64,000 nt of DNA from positions 62,001 through 126,000 of the forward strand of contig JAEYDL010000002.1 in the NCBI GenBank assembly GCA_023403845.1, read 5' to 3'. The notes beneath the pieces are model-generated. The model was not told the origin of the DNA and did no database searches. It was given only the letters and a program-made list of their open reading frames with translations. The position numbers and the translations under genes were made by a program. The stretch's first letter is position 1. The number at the start of each line of letters is the position of its first letter. Below are positions 43,118 to 52,004 of this stretch, in pieces. Origin of the DNA: Pseudomonadota bacterium (GTDB lineage: Bacteria; Desulfobacterota; Desulfovibrionia; Desulfovibrionales; Desulfovibrionaceae).

Positions 43118-44371
43118 ATGCGGATTCTGTTTATCCACCATTCATTTCCCGGATCATTTCGATACCTGGCGGCGGCTCTGGCCGCCGACCAGGAAAACGA
43201 GGTCGTCTTTCTTTCCGAATGGAGTCGCCGGGAAGTTCAGATCACTGGAGTACGGCGTCTGACTGTGCCTGGAGGGCGTTCCACACCGACCACTCAGGAC
43301 AGAAACGAACGGGAAATGGCGCAAATTCTGGGATATGGAACCCGATTCGCCAATACTCTGCTGAAAGTCCGGCAACAGGGTTTCGTGCCTGACGTCGTTT
43401 ATGCCGATCCCGGTCGCGGCTGCAGCTTCTTCGTTCAGGACATTTTCCCGGAGGCTTTTTATGCAGTCCATGCCGAATGGTACTATCGCAAGGGGGAGAA
43501 CTATACGTTCTTTACAAGAGGAAAGCCGCGTCCGCCAGTAGATTTTGCACCAAGTCGCATCCGAAACATGTGTCAGCTGAATGCACTGAGCGAATGTGAT
43601 CTTGCCGTAACCTCCTCATATTGGCAGAGAGAGCAGTATCCATCTGCCGTTGCCCGGAATATGCATGTGATTCATGAAGGCGTGGATACAGATTTTTTTT
43701 CTCCACGGGATCAGAAGTTTCGGGTAGATGGCTGCGACTTGTCTCATGTTTCGGAACTGGTGACCTTTTCGGGCAGAGGGCTGGAGCCGTTTCGCGGTTT
43801 TCCCCAGTTCTACCGCAGTATTCCCTATATTCAGGAAGCTCGTCCCGAGTGTCATGTGCTCATCATGGCCTCACTTCCGCAGCAGGGAAGCGAGGGGGGC
43901 AGGGGGGCAGAAGCGGAGTTGCTGGAAAATTTGCGCAGGGAGGTGCCGGTCGATTCGAGGCGGGTTCATTTTGTCGGATTCCGACCATATGAGGAATACA
44001 GGATGTTGTTGCGCGCTTCGAGCGTCCATGTCTATTTTACTGCCCCATTTGCGCTTTCATCCGGCCTGTTTGAAGCCATGAGCTGCGGCTGTCTTCTTGT
44101 GAGTTCGGATACGGCGCCTGTACGCGAAGTCGTCCGGCATGGGGAGAACGGTTTTTTGTGTGATTTCTGGGATTCTCGGAAACTGGGAGAAGCTGTGGTC
44201 GAACTGCTTGGACGTTCCCGTCTCATGGCGCCGCTGCGCGATGCGGCCCGGGGTACAATTCTGAAAGAGTACAATCTCAGAACAGAACTTCCCCGGCATG
44301 TCAAACTGCTTCAGGATAGCTTCGCGTCATGGCAGACGGGGAAGAGATCGGCTGAAAGAGGCAAGGTTTGA
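43118..44371 (+). CDS. Glycosyltransferase, GT4-like
   Basis: A 417-residue GT-B fold glycosyltransferase. The N-terminal half begins MRILFIHHSFPG, with the acceptor-side Rossmann fold. The C-terminal donor domain has the group 1 features EGVDTDFF, GRGLEPFRG, and FALSSGLFEAMSCGCLLVSSD with the E-x7-E-like pattern. There are no membrane segments. The substrate is unknown; surface glycan or glycosylation of the secreted adhesin is possible from context only. It starts 20 bases after the HD-GYP gene and overlaps the next gene's upstream codons. Confidence 0.85.
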   Translation: MRILFIHHSFPGSFRYLAAALAADQENEVVFLSEWSRREVQITGVRRLTVPGGRSTPTTQDRNEREMAQILGYGTRFANTLLKVRQQGFVPDVVYADPGRGCSFFVQDIFPEAFYAVHAEWYYRKGENYTFFTRGKPRPPVDFAPSRIRNMCQLNALSECDLAVTSSYWQREQYPSAVARNMHVIHEGVDTDFFSPRDQKFRVDGCDLSHVSELVTFSGRGLEPFRGFPQFYRSIPYIQEARPECHVLIMASLPQQGSEGGRGAEAELLENLRREVPVDSRRVHFVGFRPYEEYRMLLRASSVHVYFTAPFALSSGLFEAMSCGCLLVSSDTAPVREVVRHGENGFLCDFWDSRKLGEAVVELLGRSRLMAPLRDAARGTILKEYNLRTELPRHVKLLQDSFASWQTGKRSAERGKV

Positions 44372-44373
44372 CG

Positions 44374-44934
44374 ATGAAGAATAGAAGAAGCGGCTTGCGG
44401 GAACGGCAAGCGTTGCGTTCGACCTCTTCTGTTGTAGCTCTTGATTTTGAAACGGCCGATCATGGTGCGGACAGCGCTTGCGCCGTGGGGCTGGCCAAGG
44501 TGCGAAATGGCGAGGTAGTGGATACCTTTTACAGTCTGATCCGCCCGCCGCGTCGCCGGATTCTCTTTTCGTGGGTGCATGGCATCACTTGGGAGCAGGT
44601 CAGGAATAGCCCTGCCTTTGTTGAACTGTGGCCTCAGCTCGCAACCTTTCTCGCCGATACCGAAAGTCTTGTAGCTCACAACGCTCCGTTTGACCGGCGC
44701 GTTCTGTATGCCTGTTGCGAAGCCGCACAGATTCAGCCCCCCGGACTTCCGTTCATCTGCACACTCCGGGAAGCCCGGCGCAGACTCGCCTTGCCTTCAT
44801 ACAAGCTGAACGTTCTTTGTGAACACTGCGGCATCCCCTTGCGTCATCATCATGCCGGTGCTGACGCTCTGGCTGCGGCTCGGCTGTTCATTCATCTTCA
44901 GAAACTCGATGGAATGGAGCTTCCGGCCCGATGA
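44374..44934 (+). CDS. DEDDh 3'-5' exonuclease (DnaQ/epsilon-like)
   Basis: A 186-residue exonuclease. Motif Exo I is ALDFETAD (D24, E26), Exo II AHNAPFDRRVL and Exo III HHHAGADALAAARLF, the DEDDh arrangement. It has no polymerase or BRCT domain, so it is a stand-alone DnaQ-like nuclease that trims DNA or RNA 3' ends. ATG 44374 lies just after the glycosyltransferase stop. A TTG two codons earlier is less likely. Its 3' end overlaps the convergent hflX end by 47 bases. Confidence 0.88.
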   Translation: MKNRRSGLRERQALRSTSSVVALDFETADHGADSACAVGLAKVRNGEVVDTFYSLIRPPRRRILFSWVHGITWEQVRNSPAFVELWPQLATFLADTESLVAHNAPFDRRVLYACCEAAQIQPPGLPFICTLREARRRLALPSYKLNVLCEHCGIPLRHHHAGADALAAARLFIHLQKLDGMELPAR

Positions 44935-46645
44935 ATGCTTCGGTCCGTTGAAAAATCTCCCACTGGATGCCATTCTCAATGGCTCTGGAGAGTCCGGACA
45001 GGCCTTCCCCGCTGGAGGCCGAAATGGGCAGTGCCTTGGGCCATGTCTCAAGAAGCGCAAGGCGCATGTCCTCATCGACCGCATCCCATTTGTTGAGCAG
45101 CAGAATCGTGGGAAGATCGTGCAGGTTCATATCTGCAAGAATGGTTTCGACGGCAGTTATCTGGCGGTCCAGCTCCGGATGCGACGCATCAGCCACATGA
45201 AGCAGGAGATCCGCCGACTCCAGTTCTTCCAGTGTGGCCTGAAAGGCTTCGGTCAGTTCCTTGGGCAGGTTGCGGATGAAGCCGACAGTATCAGCAAGAA
45301 CCAGTTCCCTTTCCTGCGGGAAGCGCAGGCGACGCGTGGTCGGGTCGAGAGTCGCGAAGAGTTTGTTCTCGGCCAGAACGGAAGATTTCGTCAACGCATT
45401 CAGCAAAGTGGACTTCCCGGCATTGGTATAGCCGACGAGGGCCGCTACCGGCAGTCCCTGCCGGGAGCGACGGGCTCTGGTAAAGGAGCGTTGCCGCCGC
45501 AGGCCGTCCAGTTCCTTGCGGATGCGGGCGATGCGCTCCCGGACGCGACGCCGGTCCGTTTCCAGCTTGGTTTCACCTGGACCACGTCCCCCGATGCCGC
45601 CCATCAGCCTGTCCATGGCTCTGTTTTTTCCTACCAGTCGGGGTTGCGTGTATTTAAGCTGGGCCATTTCCACTTGGAGCTTGCCGGCCCGGGTGGTGGC
45701 TCTTTGAGCGAATATGTCGAGAATCAGCTGTGTTCGGTCGAGAACCTTGCGTTCGGTCATTTCTGACAGGCTGTTCAGTTGCGCCGGGGTCAATTCTCCG
45801 TCAAATATAATCAGGGTTGCCTGCCCCTGGAGGGCGAGGATTTCCAGTTCCGCCAGCTTTCCCTTGCCAAGAATATGGCGAGGGTGAATTTCAGCCACGC
45901 GTTGCAGCAGAGTTCCTGCAACGATGATGCCGGCAGTACGAGCAAGTTCCTGAAGTTCTGCGATATGAATTTCCTGAATGCTTTTGGGAAGAGAAGAAAC
46001 GGACACCAGTATGGCCCGGGGGAGATTTTCGGCTTCCGCGGCTTCCGAAGTTACGCGGGCAAGCTCCTCTTCCAGCGATTCGGCTTCCGCGGCGAAATCC
46101 CGTTCGATCTGATCCCAGGGCTGCAGCTCATGTACCCGGTAAGGAAGGCTGCCCGCATTGGGAGGCAGCAGATGGCCGCTCTGGAAACTTACGGGATCTC
46201 CGTAATCATTGACGGTGAGCACGCCCACACTGTCCAGCCGCAGGAAGAGCATATCCATGAGATCTTCCTGCGAGAGGCCCTCCTGGGAAAGATGGGTGTG
46301 CAGAAGACGGATACCGCGCAGGCGACCGGAGGATTCTCTGCCGCGAGGAAGCTCTGGAATGAGAATGGAAGCAGGTTCTCCGACAAGCACCATAACGACA
46401 CGTCCCTGCCTGTCGATGATCAGACCTATCTGTCTGCCCAGTGAACGGGAGAGAGCGGCCAGTTCCCGTGCCTGTTCCGCAGTGTAACCGCCCCGGACAG
46501 GATAACGCCTCTGTCCCAGTCTGGTCAGAGACTTCATTTGACTGGGCTTGAGTCCAGCCGTATTGCCTTCAAGTCGAGTAGCTATGGCGACAGCCTCTCT
46601 ATCTGATGGGTCAGGAATAACTCTGTGCAGCAGTCGGAAAATCAA
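44888..46645 (-). CDS. hflX: Ribosome-associated GTPase HflX, start uncertain
   Basis: A ~565-585-residue GTPase that splits stalled ribosomes. The N-terminal HflX domain contains GLKPSQMKSLTRLGQRRYP and HPRHILGKGKLAELE. The G domain has GYTNAGKST (G1), DTVGFIRNLP (G3) and LLNKWDAVD (G4), and TRPRLVGKNR-like text precedes the GGIGGRGPGETKLE linker. TTG at 46645 opens the frame but has no RBS. AGAGAGG (46600-46594) fits an ATA at 46585, which would give MATRLEGNTAGLKPSQ, close to family N-termini. No ATG or GTG exists in this stretch. It sits just downstream of the ssb terminator. Confidence 0.88.
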   Translation of the reverse strand: MIFRLLHRVIPDPSDREAVAIATRLEGNTAGLKPSQMKSLTRLGQRRYPVRGGYTAEQARELAALSRSLGRQIGLIIDRQGRVVMVLVGEPASILIPELPRGRESSGRLRGIRLLHTHLSQEGLSQEDLMDMLFLRLDSVGVLTVNDYGDPVSFQSGHLLPPNAGSLPYRVHELQPWDQIERDFAAEAESLEEELARVTSEAAEAENLPRAILVSVSSLPKSIQEIHIAELQELARTAGIIVAGTLLQRVAEIHPRHILGKGKLAELEILALQGQATLIIFDGELTPAQLNSLSEMTERKVLDRTQLILDIFAQRATTRAGKLQVEMAQLKYTQPRLVGKNRAMDRLMGGIGGRGPGETKLETDRRRVRERIARIRKELDGLRRQRSFTRARRSRQGLPVAALVGYTNAGKSTLLNALTKSSVLAENKLFATLDPTTRRLRFPQERELVLADTVGFIRNLPKELTEAFQATLEELESADLLLHVADASHPELDRQITAVETILADMNLHDLPTILLLNKWDAVDEDMRLALLETWPKALPISASSGEGLSGLSRAIENGIQWEIFQRTEAFIGPEAPFHRVSEDE

Positions 46646-46690
46646 GGAACGGGTTCAGCGTTCCGTATACCCTTGACCGAGGACACGGAT

Positions 46691-46717
46691 AAAAAGGGGA
46701 GGAGCATGCTCCTCCCC
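46691..46717 (-). terminator. Terminator of the accC-accAD-ssb operon
   Basis: A perfect 22-base palindrome (46696-46717, core GGAGCATGCTCC) is followed on the minus strand by a T-run (A5 at 46691-46695). It begins 6 bases beyond the ssb stop, so hflX needs readthrough or its own promoter within about 50-110 bases. Confidence 0.85.
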
Positions 46718-46722
46718 GAGTT

Positions 46723-47229
46723 TTAGAAGGGAACGTCATCCATACCGGAAGCCTCGGAGGGGAATGCCGGGCCAAGGTCCTCGTAGTCATCCTGACGGGG
46801 TTGTTGCCGAGGCTGTTGCGGGCGCCCGGCCGGAGCCTGACGCCGAGGTGCTGCATAGCCGCCTTCACTGCCGGAAGGGGCACCCGTGGCCGCATCCCCG
46901 CCGCCGCGTCTGTCGAGGAACTGAACCCTCTGAGCCTTGATTTCAGTGGAGTAACGGTCCTGCCCCTGCTGGTCCTGCCATTTCCGGGTTTGCAGGCTTC
47001 CTTCCACATACACGAGGCTGCCTTTTGTCAGGTATTGGGCGCAGTTTTCGGCTACCCGCTGGAAGACGACTACGCGATGCCATTCCGCCCGGTCCACACG
47101 ATTGCCGTCTCGATCTGTATAGGATTCGTCCGTGGCAATATTCAGCGTACAGATGGGGCTGCCCGTCTGAGAGTAGCGCAGCTCAGGGTCTCTGCCCAGT
47201 CTGCCGATAATCATGACTTTGTTCAGCAT
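46723..47229 (-). CDS. ssb: Single-stranded DNA-binding protein
   Basis: A 168-residue SSB. The OB fold covers residues 1-108 (MLNKVMIIGRLGRDPELRYS, AEWHRVVVFQRVAE, KGSLVYVEGSLQTRKW). A Gln/Arg/Gly-rich linker follows, and the acidic tip ends MDDVPF, the docking site for partner proteins. ATGAGGAATTCTG provides the RBS. It is downstream of the acetyl-CoA carboxylase genes and a small unknown gene on the same strand, and is followed by a strong terminator. Confidence 0.97.
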   Translation of the reverse strand: MLNKVMIIGRLGRDPELRYSQTGSPICTLNIATDESYTDRDGNRVDRAEWHRVVVFQRVAENCAQYLTKGSLVYVEGSLQTRKWQDQQGQDRYSTEIKAQRVQFLDRRGGGDAATGAPSGSEGGYAAPRRQAPAGRPQQPRQQPRQDDYEDLGPAFPSEASGMDDVPF

Positions 47230-47245
47230 CAGAATTCCTCATTTA

Positions 47246-47599
47246 TCAAATGTTCAAGAGAGTTGATGCGTTGCGCTCCAGCTCGCTCAGGGCGTCTTCC
47301 AGCAGTTCGCTCAGACGGTTGGCCTCGCGGGGGACCCAGTCGGCAAGAGCCGCTTCCAGCCGCATTTTCAGTTGCGCGGCTTTGTCGACGCCCGCTTTCA
47401 GTTTTTCCCTGAGTCCGTTGTCCCAGTCCGCATAAAGAATCTCGTTTTCCAGAGCTCCCGCCAGTTCAAGAACGCCCCGCCGTTCTCCGGGGTAGAGAGG
47501 TCTGGGCCAGGCGAGGCGGGCTAGAGCGGGCCAGGTGGAGAGAACGTCTTCTTCTCTGTACGTCCAGGCGCTGACGCGAATCTGCAGCAATTTGCCCAT
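47246..47599 (-). CDS. Small conserved-looking protein of unknown function between ssb and the carrier gene
   Basis: A 117-residue soluble protein that I do not recognise. It begins MGKLLQIRVSAWTY and is Leu-, Ala- and Glu-rich, with a helical C-terminal third (EANRLSELLEDALSELERN). No motif, signal or membrane segment is visible. Its start codon abuts the stop of the carrier gene (47600) and its end is 16 bases before ssb, so tight packing supports a real gene in the operon. Confidence 0.65.
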   Translation of the reverse strand: MGKLLQIRVSAWTYREEDVLSTWPALARLAWPRPLYPGERRGVLELAGALENEILYADWDNGLREKLKAGVDKAAQLKMRLEAALADWVPREANRLSELLEDALSELERNASTLLNI

Positions 47600-48250
47600 T
47601 TATTCCTGCTCCTGCCATTCGGTCTGGACCTTGAGGACGACTTCCTCGATCTGCTGGAGCTGATCAGGAGGGCAGATACCGATCAGAGGATCCCCGGCAT
47701 CCACATTTTCGTTGTGGTTGAAATATACGGTGTAAATGACTCCATCGGGACCGGTATAGTACAGAGGTGTTTCACGTTTCATCCGGGAAACGATGAACAG
47801 TTCCATGCCTTCATATACGGAAACCGAGCGACAACCGGATACCTTCACCTTGGTGTCTATCTGGGGCACGAAATAATATTTTGCCCGCTCAGGAGCTGTA
47901 AACAGGTGCAGAGCCCGCTTAAGGATAATCCGGAGGACTTCCTCCCGGGAAAGAAAGTGTCGTATGGTTACAAGGGGGGTGCCCGCATTGACGAACTGGC
48001 CTTCGAGTTCCTTGTGAATGGCGGAAACCATGCCCTTTTGCACGGCAGTAATTGGCTTGGGGTTTCGTTCGCGAGTGATGGTTGCAAGAAGAGTTCCCGG
48101 CTTTTCCTTCCAGGTGCCGAACGGTCCGGTAACCTTGTCGTTTTCCTTGAGCGACCCGAAGCTTACCACGCCGGTATGCGGCGCGACAATATCGAGTTCT
48201 TCATAGGGCGAAGCCTTGATTTCATCCAGAAGGCTCGTAACATCAAGCAT
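47600..48250 (-). CDS. Biotinyl/lipoyl-domain carrier-like protein lacking the AMKM motif
   Basis: A 216-residue protein with two biotinyl-lipoyl-like segments. One lies at about 20-100 (IVAPHTGVVSF; KGMVSAIHKELEGQFVNAGTPL) and a half-motif at the C-terminus (YTVYFNHNENVDAGDPLIGI). The canonical biotin turn (A/S)MKM is absent. The aligned stretch reads ITRERNPKPIT, with Arg at the lysine position and Lys offset by three. It lies in the accC-accAD operon and would be the expected carboxyl-carrier partner. It is either an atypical biotin acceptor or a structural, non-biotinylated subunit. Confidence 0.7.
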   Translation of the reverse strand: MLDVTSLLDEIKASPYEELDIVAPHTGVVSFGSLKENDKVTGPFGTWKEKPGTLLATITRERNPKPITAVQKGMVSAIHKELEGQFVNAGTPLVTIRHFLSREEVLRIILKRALHLFTAPERAKYYFVPQIDTKVKVSGCRSVSVYEGMELFIVSRMKRETPLYYTGPDGVIYTVYFNHNENVDAGDPLIGICPPDQLQQIEEVVLKVQTEWQEQE

Positions 48251-48290
48251 AGTTGACTCTCTTTGTGCAAGACGAATGTGTTGCGTAAGC

Positions 48291-48316
48291 GTCGTCCACC
48301 ACCTTGGGTGGACGAC
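48291..48316 (-). other. Intercistronic hairpin between accAD and the carrier gene
   Basis: GTCGTCCACC (48291-48300) pairs exactly with GGTGGACGAC (48307-48316) around a 6-base loop, with no T-run on the minus strand. It may set the mRNA stoichiometry of the carboxylase subunits. Confidence 0.5.
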
Positions 48317-48323
48317 GGCAAAG

Positions 48324-50570
48324 TCAGCGATAGTACAGGTTGCGTCCGCCCATCGTCAGCAGAACCTGATGCAGGTTGGCCCGGGCTTCACGGCGATCCC
48401 AGACTCCCTGAACATGGCCGCGCGCGAGCGCCTTGTAAGCGCTGTGATAATGCGGTTCCACGTCCATTCCAGTGGTTTCCTTGATGACGCCGGGACCGGC
48501 GAAACCTATATCGGACGAGCGCATGGCATACTGGTAGGGAGAGCAGCCGAGGAAGCTCGCCACAGGGCCGGCATAGGATTTTGTATCGTACAGGACCGTA
48601 TACAGACCGCCTGCGTTGATGTAACGCCGGACGGCCACGGTGCAGCGCGGCATCTGAATGACGCCGTTCGTGCCTTCCTGAATACGGATGCCCGCGGTTC
48701 CATGCACATAGGCCAGGAAAGGATACCGTTTTTTCATGGCGCGTTCGGCCGCTTCCACGAATTTGGTTCCCTCGGCCGCACCTACGGATCCGCCGCGGAA
48801 CGGTGCGACGAACATGGCGACGATCATCTTCATGCCCTGAAGACGGGCTTCGAAGGTGATGCAACTGCTTTTCAGCTTGGTTTTTTCCCGGGCCTGAGCG
48901 AGACGGACGTCGAAGCCTTCGAAGTTAAGAGGATTGCCGGCTTCCACTTCAGTGTTGAACTCGCGGATTGAATCCTCGTCGAAGACGTTTTTGACGAACC
49001 ACTGGTACTCCATGGGAAAGTGGTGACCGCACCATGTGCATACTCCGGCGAATTCGCCGTACAGGTCGGGAGCCCAGAGATCAAGACAACCATGCGTGGC
49101 CGCGTTCGGACAGGTAATGGCCCTGTCCTGCTGGGCCCGGGGACTGATATAGGCCCATTTGCCCTTTCGGGATTCCGTTTCGTCCCAATCCGAAAGCGTT
49201 GTCAGTTCCTTGACTGTTTCGGGCTGAATCTTGGGACGATCTACGCGGATACGGCAGAAGGGAGCCTTGAGACGAGTCTTGAGCAGGTGCAGTTCGGAAG
49301 TCATCTCGTCCATGATGTAGCCGATCTTGCGCTGATGCTTCGTGATGAGCGCGTACTTCACACGAGCGGACAGGCTGCCCCAGGACTCGCGCAGACTGTT
49401 GCGCAGCTTGTTCATGAATGGACGACGGTCGACGCAGGCGTTACGAGACAGCCGCAGGAATTTTTTCTGGCGGCGTTCTACGAGACGTTTGCGGGCTCCC
49501 GGGCTGAGATGCCAGCGGACGAACATCTCGTCGAGGTTGATGCCCTCGCGGCTCAGTCTCCGCATGAGCATTCCCCGGAACATGCCGCCGCGCGCGGCCA
49601 GAACCGTTTCATCCGTGGCCCGGATGACTTCCTGGCGCAAGGTGCGGAAAAAGTCGTAGTGGTAGGGCCGCGCACCCAGAACCGGCTCCTGAATGATCTT
49701 GTCGATATAGCCGAATTTCAGGTTGTCTTCGGCTGTGATGTGCAACTGGCTTGCGCAGAATTCGATGAGTTCTGGCGTGGCGCGATCACCGCCCCCGCGC
49801 AGGCGACCTTCAATGGCTGCGGCTCCTTCGGGGGAAATGACGGAATAGTAGCCATGCGACATCATAAGTCGTCTGTCCGCCAGAGATATGGCTTCGGCGC
49901 CTCCCGAGCCGCCTTCTGAGAAAACGGCGACCATGGGGACAGTAAGCCCGGCCATTTCATAGAGGTTCTTGGCGATCTGCTGAGCCGCTCCCGGGGTGTC
50001 CTCAATGGGAAAGGAACCTGGCGTGAAGACATAGGTATGGATCGGAATGCCTTCCGTTTCCGCAACCTTCATGTACTGCAGGGCCTTGAAGTTCCCCCAG
50101 GGCTTCACGGAACCGCCATTGCGGAAATCCTCTCCGTGCCCCTTTTCATGCCCGATGACCATAATCAGCTGATCGTACGTCTTTTTGCCGCGTCGTCTGG
50201 TGATGGTCGCCCGTGCGATCAACATGCCGGGATCAATGCTGTGCTCTTCCTGACCGCCGATTTCTGTAAAGTTGTCGTAGACGTTTTCCAGAATATCACG
50301 CAGGCAGATGCGCTGGGGATGCCGGACGATGCGAACCTTGTCCATGGGTTCCAGTTCGCCCTCGAGCTTGCGCTCCATGAAGGTGAACAGCTCTTCCAGC
50401 GTGGAGAGTTCGCCTTCCGGATCGGACTGCACGCCTTCGGTCGCCCTGCGGAAGAATTCGTTCAGACGGCTGTTCAGGAGATCAATGGTTTCAGCGTGTT
50501 TTCCTGCAAAGATCTCGCGGATATAGTTGAGACGATCTCTCAGGTGGTGTGCTCTTTTTTCGATATCCAT
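48324..50570 (-). CDS. accAD: Fused acetyl-CoA carboxylase carboxyltransferase, alpha (AccA) then beta (AccD)
   Basis: A 748-residue protein joining both carboxyltransferase halves. Residues about 1-330 are AccA-like (REIFAGKHAETIDLL, IGHEKGHGEDFRNGGSVKP, FSEGGSGGAEAIS). Residues about 430-748 are AccD-like with a four-Cys zinc ribbon (CPNAATHGC...CTWCGHHF), VAPFRGGSVGAAEGTKFVEA and a C-terminal crotonase fold. The fused enzyme transfers CO2 from the carrier to acetyl-CoA to give malonyl-CoA for fatty acid synthesis. The start lies 18 bases after the accC stop. Confidence 0.88.
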   Translation of the reverse strand: MDIEKRAHHLRDRLNYIREIFAGKHAETIDLLNSRLNEFFRRATEGVQSDPEGELSTLEELFTFMERKLEGELEPMDKVRIVRHPQRICLRDILENVYDNFTEIGGQEEHSIDPGMLIARATITRRRGKKTYDQLIMVIGHEKGHGEDFRNGGSVKPWGNFKALQYMKVAETEGIPIHTYVFTPGSFPIEDTPGAAQQIAKNLYEMAGLTVPMVAVFSEGGSGGAEAISLADRRLMMSHGYYSVISPEGAAAIEGRLRGGGDRATPELIEFCASQLHITAEDNLKFGYIDKIIQEPVLGARPYHYDFFRTLRQEVIRATDETVLAARGGMFRGMLMRRLSREGINLDEMFVRWHLSPGARKRLVERRQKKFLRLSRNACVDRRPFMNKLRNSLRESWGSLSARVKYALITKHQRKIGYIMDEMTSELHLLKTRLKAPFCRIRVDRPKIQPETVKELTTLSDWDETESRKGKWAYISPRAQQDRAITCPNAATHGCLDLWAPDLYGEFAGVCTWCGHHFPMEYQWFVKNVFDEDSIREFNTEVEAGNPLNFEGFDVRLAQAREKTKLKSSCITFEARLQGMKMIVAMFVAPFRGGSVGAAEGTKFVEAAERAMKKRYPFLAYVHGTAGIRIQEGTNGVIQMPRCTVAVRRYINAGGLYTVLYDTKSYAGPVASFLGCSPYQYAMRSSDIGFAGPGVIKETTGMDVEPHYHSAYKALARGHVQGVWDRREARANLHQVLLTMGGRNLYYR

Positions 50571-50588
50571 GTCGTATCCGTGAATCCG

Positions 50589-52004
50589 CTAGAAGCGGAG
50601 AATGCGGTCCGTATTGGCCCGAAGGAAATTGATGTTGGACTTCAGTTCTCCGGCCTGATTCTGCCCCTGAAGGGTCAGCTCGTCCAGGAACTGGATGCCG
50701 CGTGCCTTGGCCTGTTCCAGATTCTCGCCCCAAATAATGGCGAGCGCCAGGTTCGGGTCAAATTCAGTCGGAATTTCATAAGGCTCTTCAGTGGGAACGT
50801 GGGTATGCAGGGTCAGCCATGGGTGCGTTGGCCAGCCGAATGCATCAATACGACCGACCCAGGGCGTAAAGCGGCTGGAAGGATCTTCCGCGATGAGCCG
50901 ATATTCGATTCCCACTCCCTTGAAGGAGATGTCTTCCTGTGAGTATCCCAGAGGCTCTCCAAGGCCGATGCGGATCTGCTCGGCGATGAGATCCACGTCG
51001 TCCGAGCCGCGAACGCTGGCGATACAGGCGGAAACCCCGTTTTCAACCTGGATGCGGGTGTTGACTTCCATAAGGAAAGGACTGCCGTCTTCGGTCACGA
51101 TCCACTCCCAGGTGCCGACGTTGTCGTATCCTACCTTGCGGGCCATGGCGAGGGAATGGTTCGTGATGTCTTCAAGCAGCTTGTCGGCATCGAAATTGTA
51201 CTTGATAGAGGAAGAGTCGAAACCTGGAGCGACTTCGATGCGTTTCTGGAGGCCGGTGGACTGGATGGAGCAGTTGCGTGTGCCAAAGTGCACGGGATTT
51301 TTCCCGGAACGATCGGAGACGATCTGAACTTCGAGATGGTTGAAGCCACAGATGCGCTGTTCGATCAGAACCCCTTCGTCCTTGAACTGGCGCAGCGCGT
51401 AGTTGCGGATTCTCCTGTATACGGATTTGAACTGATCAATGTCGTATACTTCCTCAATTCCCATGCCGCCGCCTCCGGCGGAAGCCTTGACCAGAACGAG
51501 GGGGCGGGAAATTCCTTGCTGCAGCTGGAAGTCGAAGAGATTTCTGGCAACTTTTTCGGCTTCCATTTCATCGTAGATCGGGCGGTCGGAACCGGGAACG
51601 GTAGGAACGCCCAGGCTGCGGGCTAGGCGCTTCGTGTTTATCTTATCGCCCAGATCGCGAATGACGCGCCAGGAAGGACCGATGAATACCAGCTTGCGCT
51701 CACGTGTCGTGACTCTTCTGGCAAAACGGAAATCTTCCGCGAAGAAGCCGTATCCGGGATGGATGGCGGTAGCTCCTGCATCGTCGGCCACGGACAGAAT
51801 CTCGTTGGCATCGTGATACGAAGAAACCTGATACAGAGATTTTTCTCCGCCAAATTCCCTGGCAATACGAACATGGCCGGAATCGACATCTTCGGCCGTA
51901 TGAATGCAGACAAAAGCCAGACCCAGCTTGCGGCAGGCCTGTACAATGCGCACAGCAATTTCGCCCCGGTTGGCCACCAGGACCTTATGGTCGTTTCTCT
52001 CCAC
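50589..52004 (-). CDS. accC: Biotin carboxylase subunit (AccC-like), divergent
   Basis: A 471-residue ATP-grasp biotin carboxylase. It has VLVANRGEIAVRI at the N-terminus, HPGYGFFAED, KASAGGGGMG, the FNHLEVQI pair and the catalytic MEVNTRIQVE segment, so E, N, R, Q, V and E are all kept. R in IEYRLIAEDP is kept too. Divergent points: CSIQSTGLQK replaces CSxQRRHQK (His lost, one residue added), and VEN replaces VEH. It should carboxylate the carrier in the first half-reaction of acetyl-CoA carboxylase. It is the first gene of accC-accAD-carrier-unknown-ssb. The ATG lies at 52004. Confidence 0.85.
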   Translation of the reverse strand: MERNDHKVLVANRGEIAVRIVQACRKLGLAFVCIHTAEDVDSGHVRIAREFGGEKSLYQVSSYHDANEILSVADDAGATAIHPGYGFFAEDFRFARRVTTRERKLVFIGPSWRVIRDLGDKINTKRLARSLGVPTVPGSDRPIYDEMEAEKVARNLFDFQLQQGISRPLVLVKASAGGGGMGIEEVYDIDQFKSVYRRIRNYALRQFKDEGVLIEQRICGFNHLEVQIVSDRSGKNPVHFGTRNCSIQSTGLQKRIEVAPGFDSSSIKYNFDADKLLEDITNHSLAMARKVGYDNVGTWEWIVTEDGSPFLMEVNTRIQVENGVSACIASVRGSDDVDLIAEQIRIGLGEPLGYSQEDISFKGVGIEYRLIAEDPSSRFTPWVGRIDAFGWPTHPWLTLHTHVPTEEPYEIPTEFDPNLALAIIWGENLEQAKARGIQFLDELTLQGQNQAGELKSNINFLRANTDRILRF

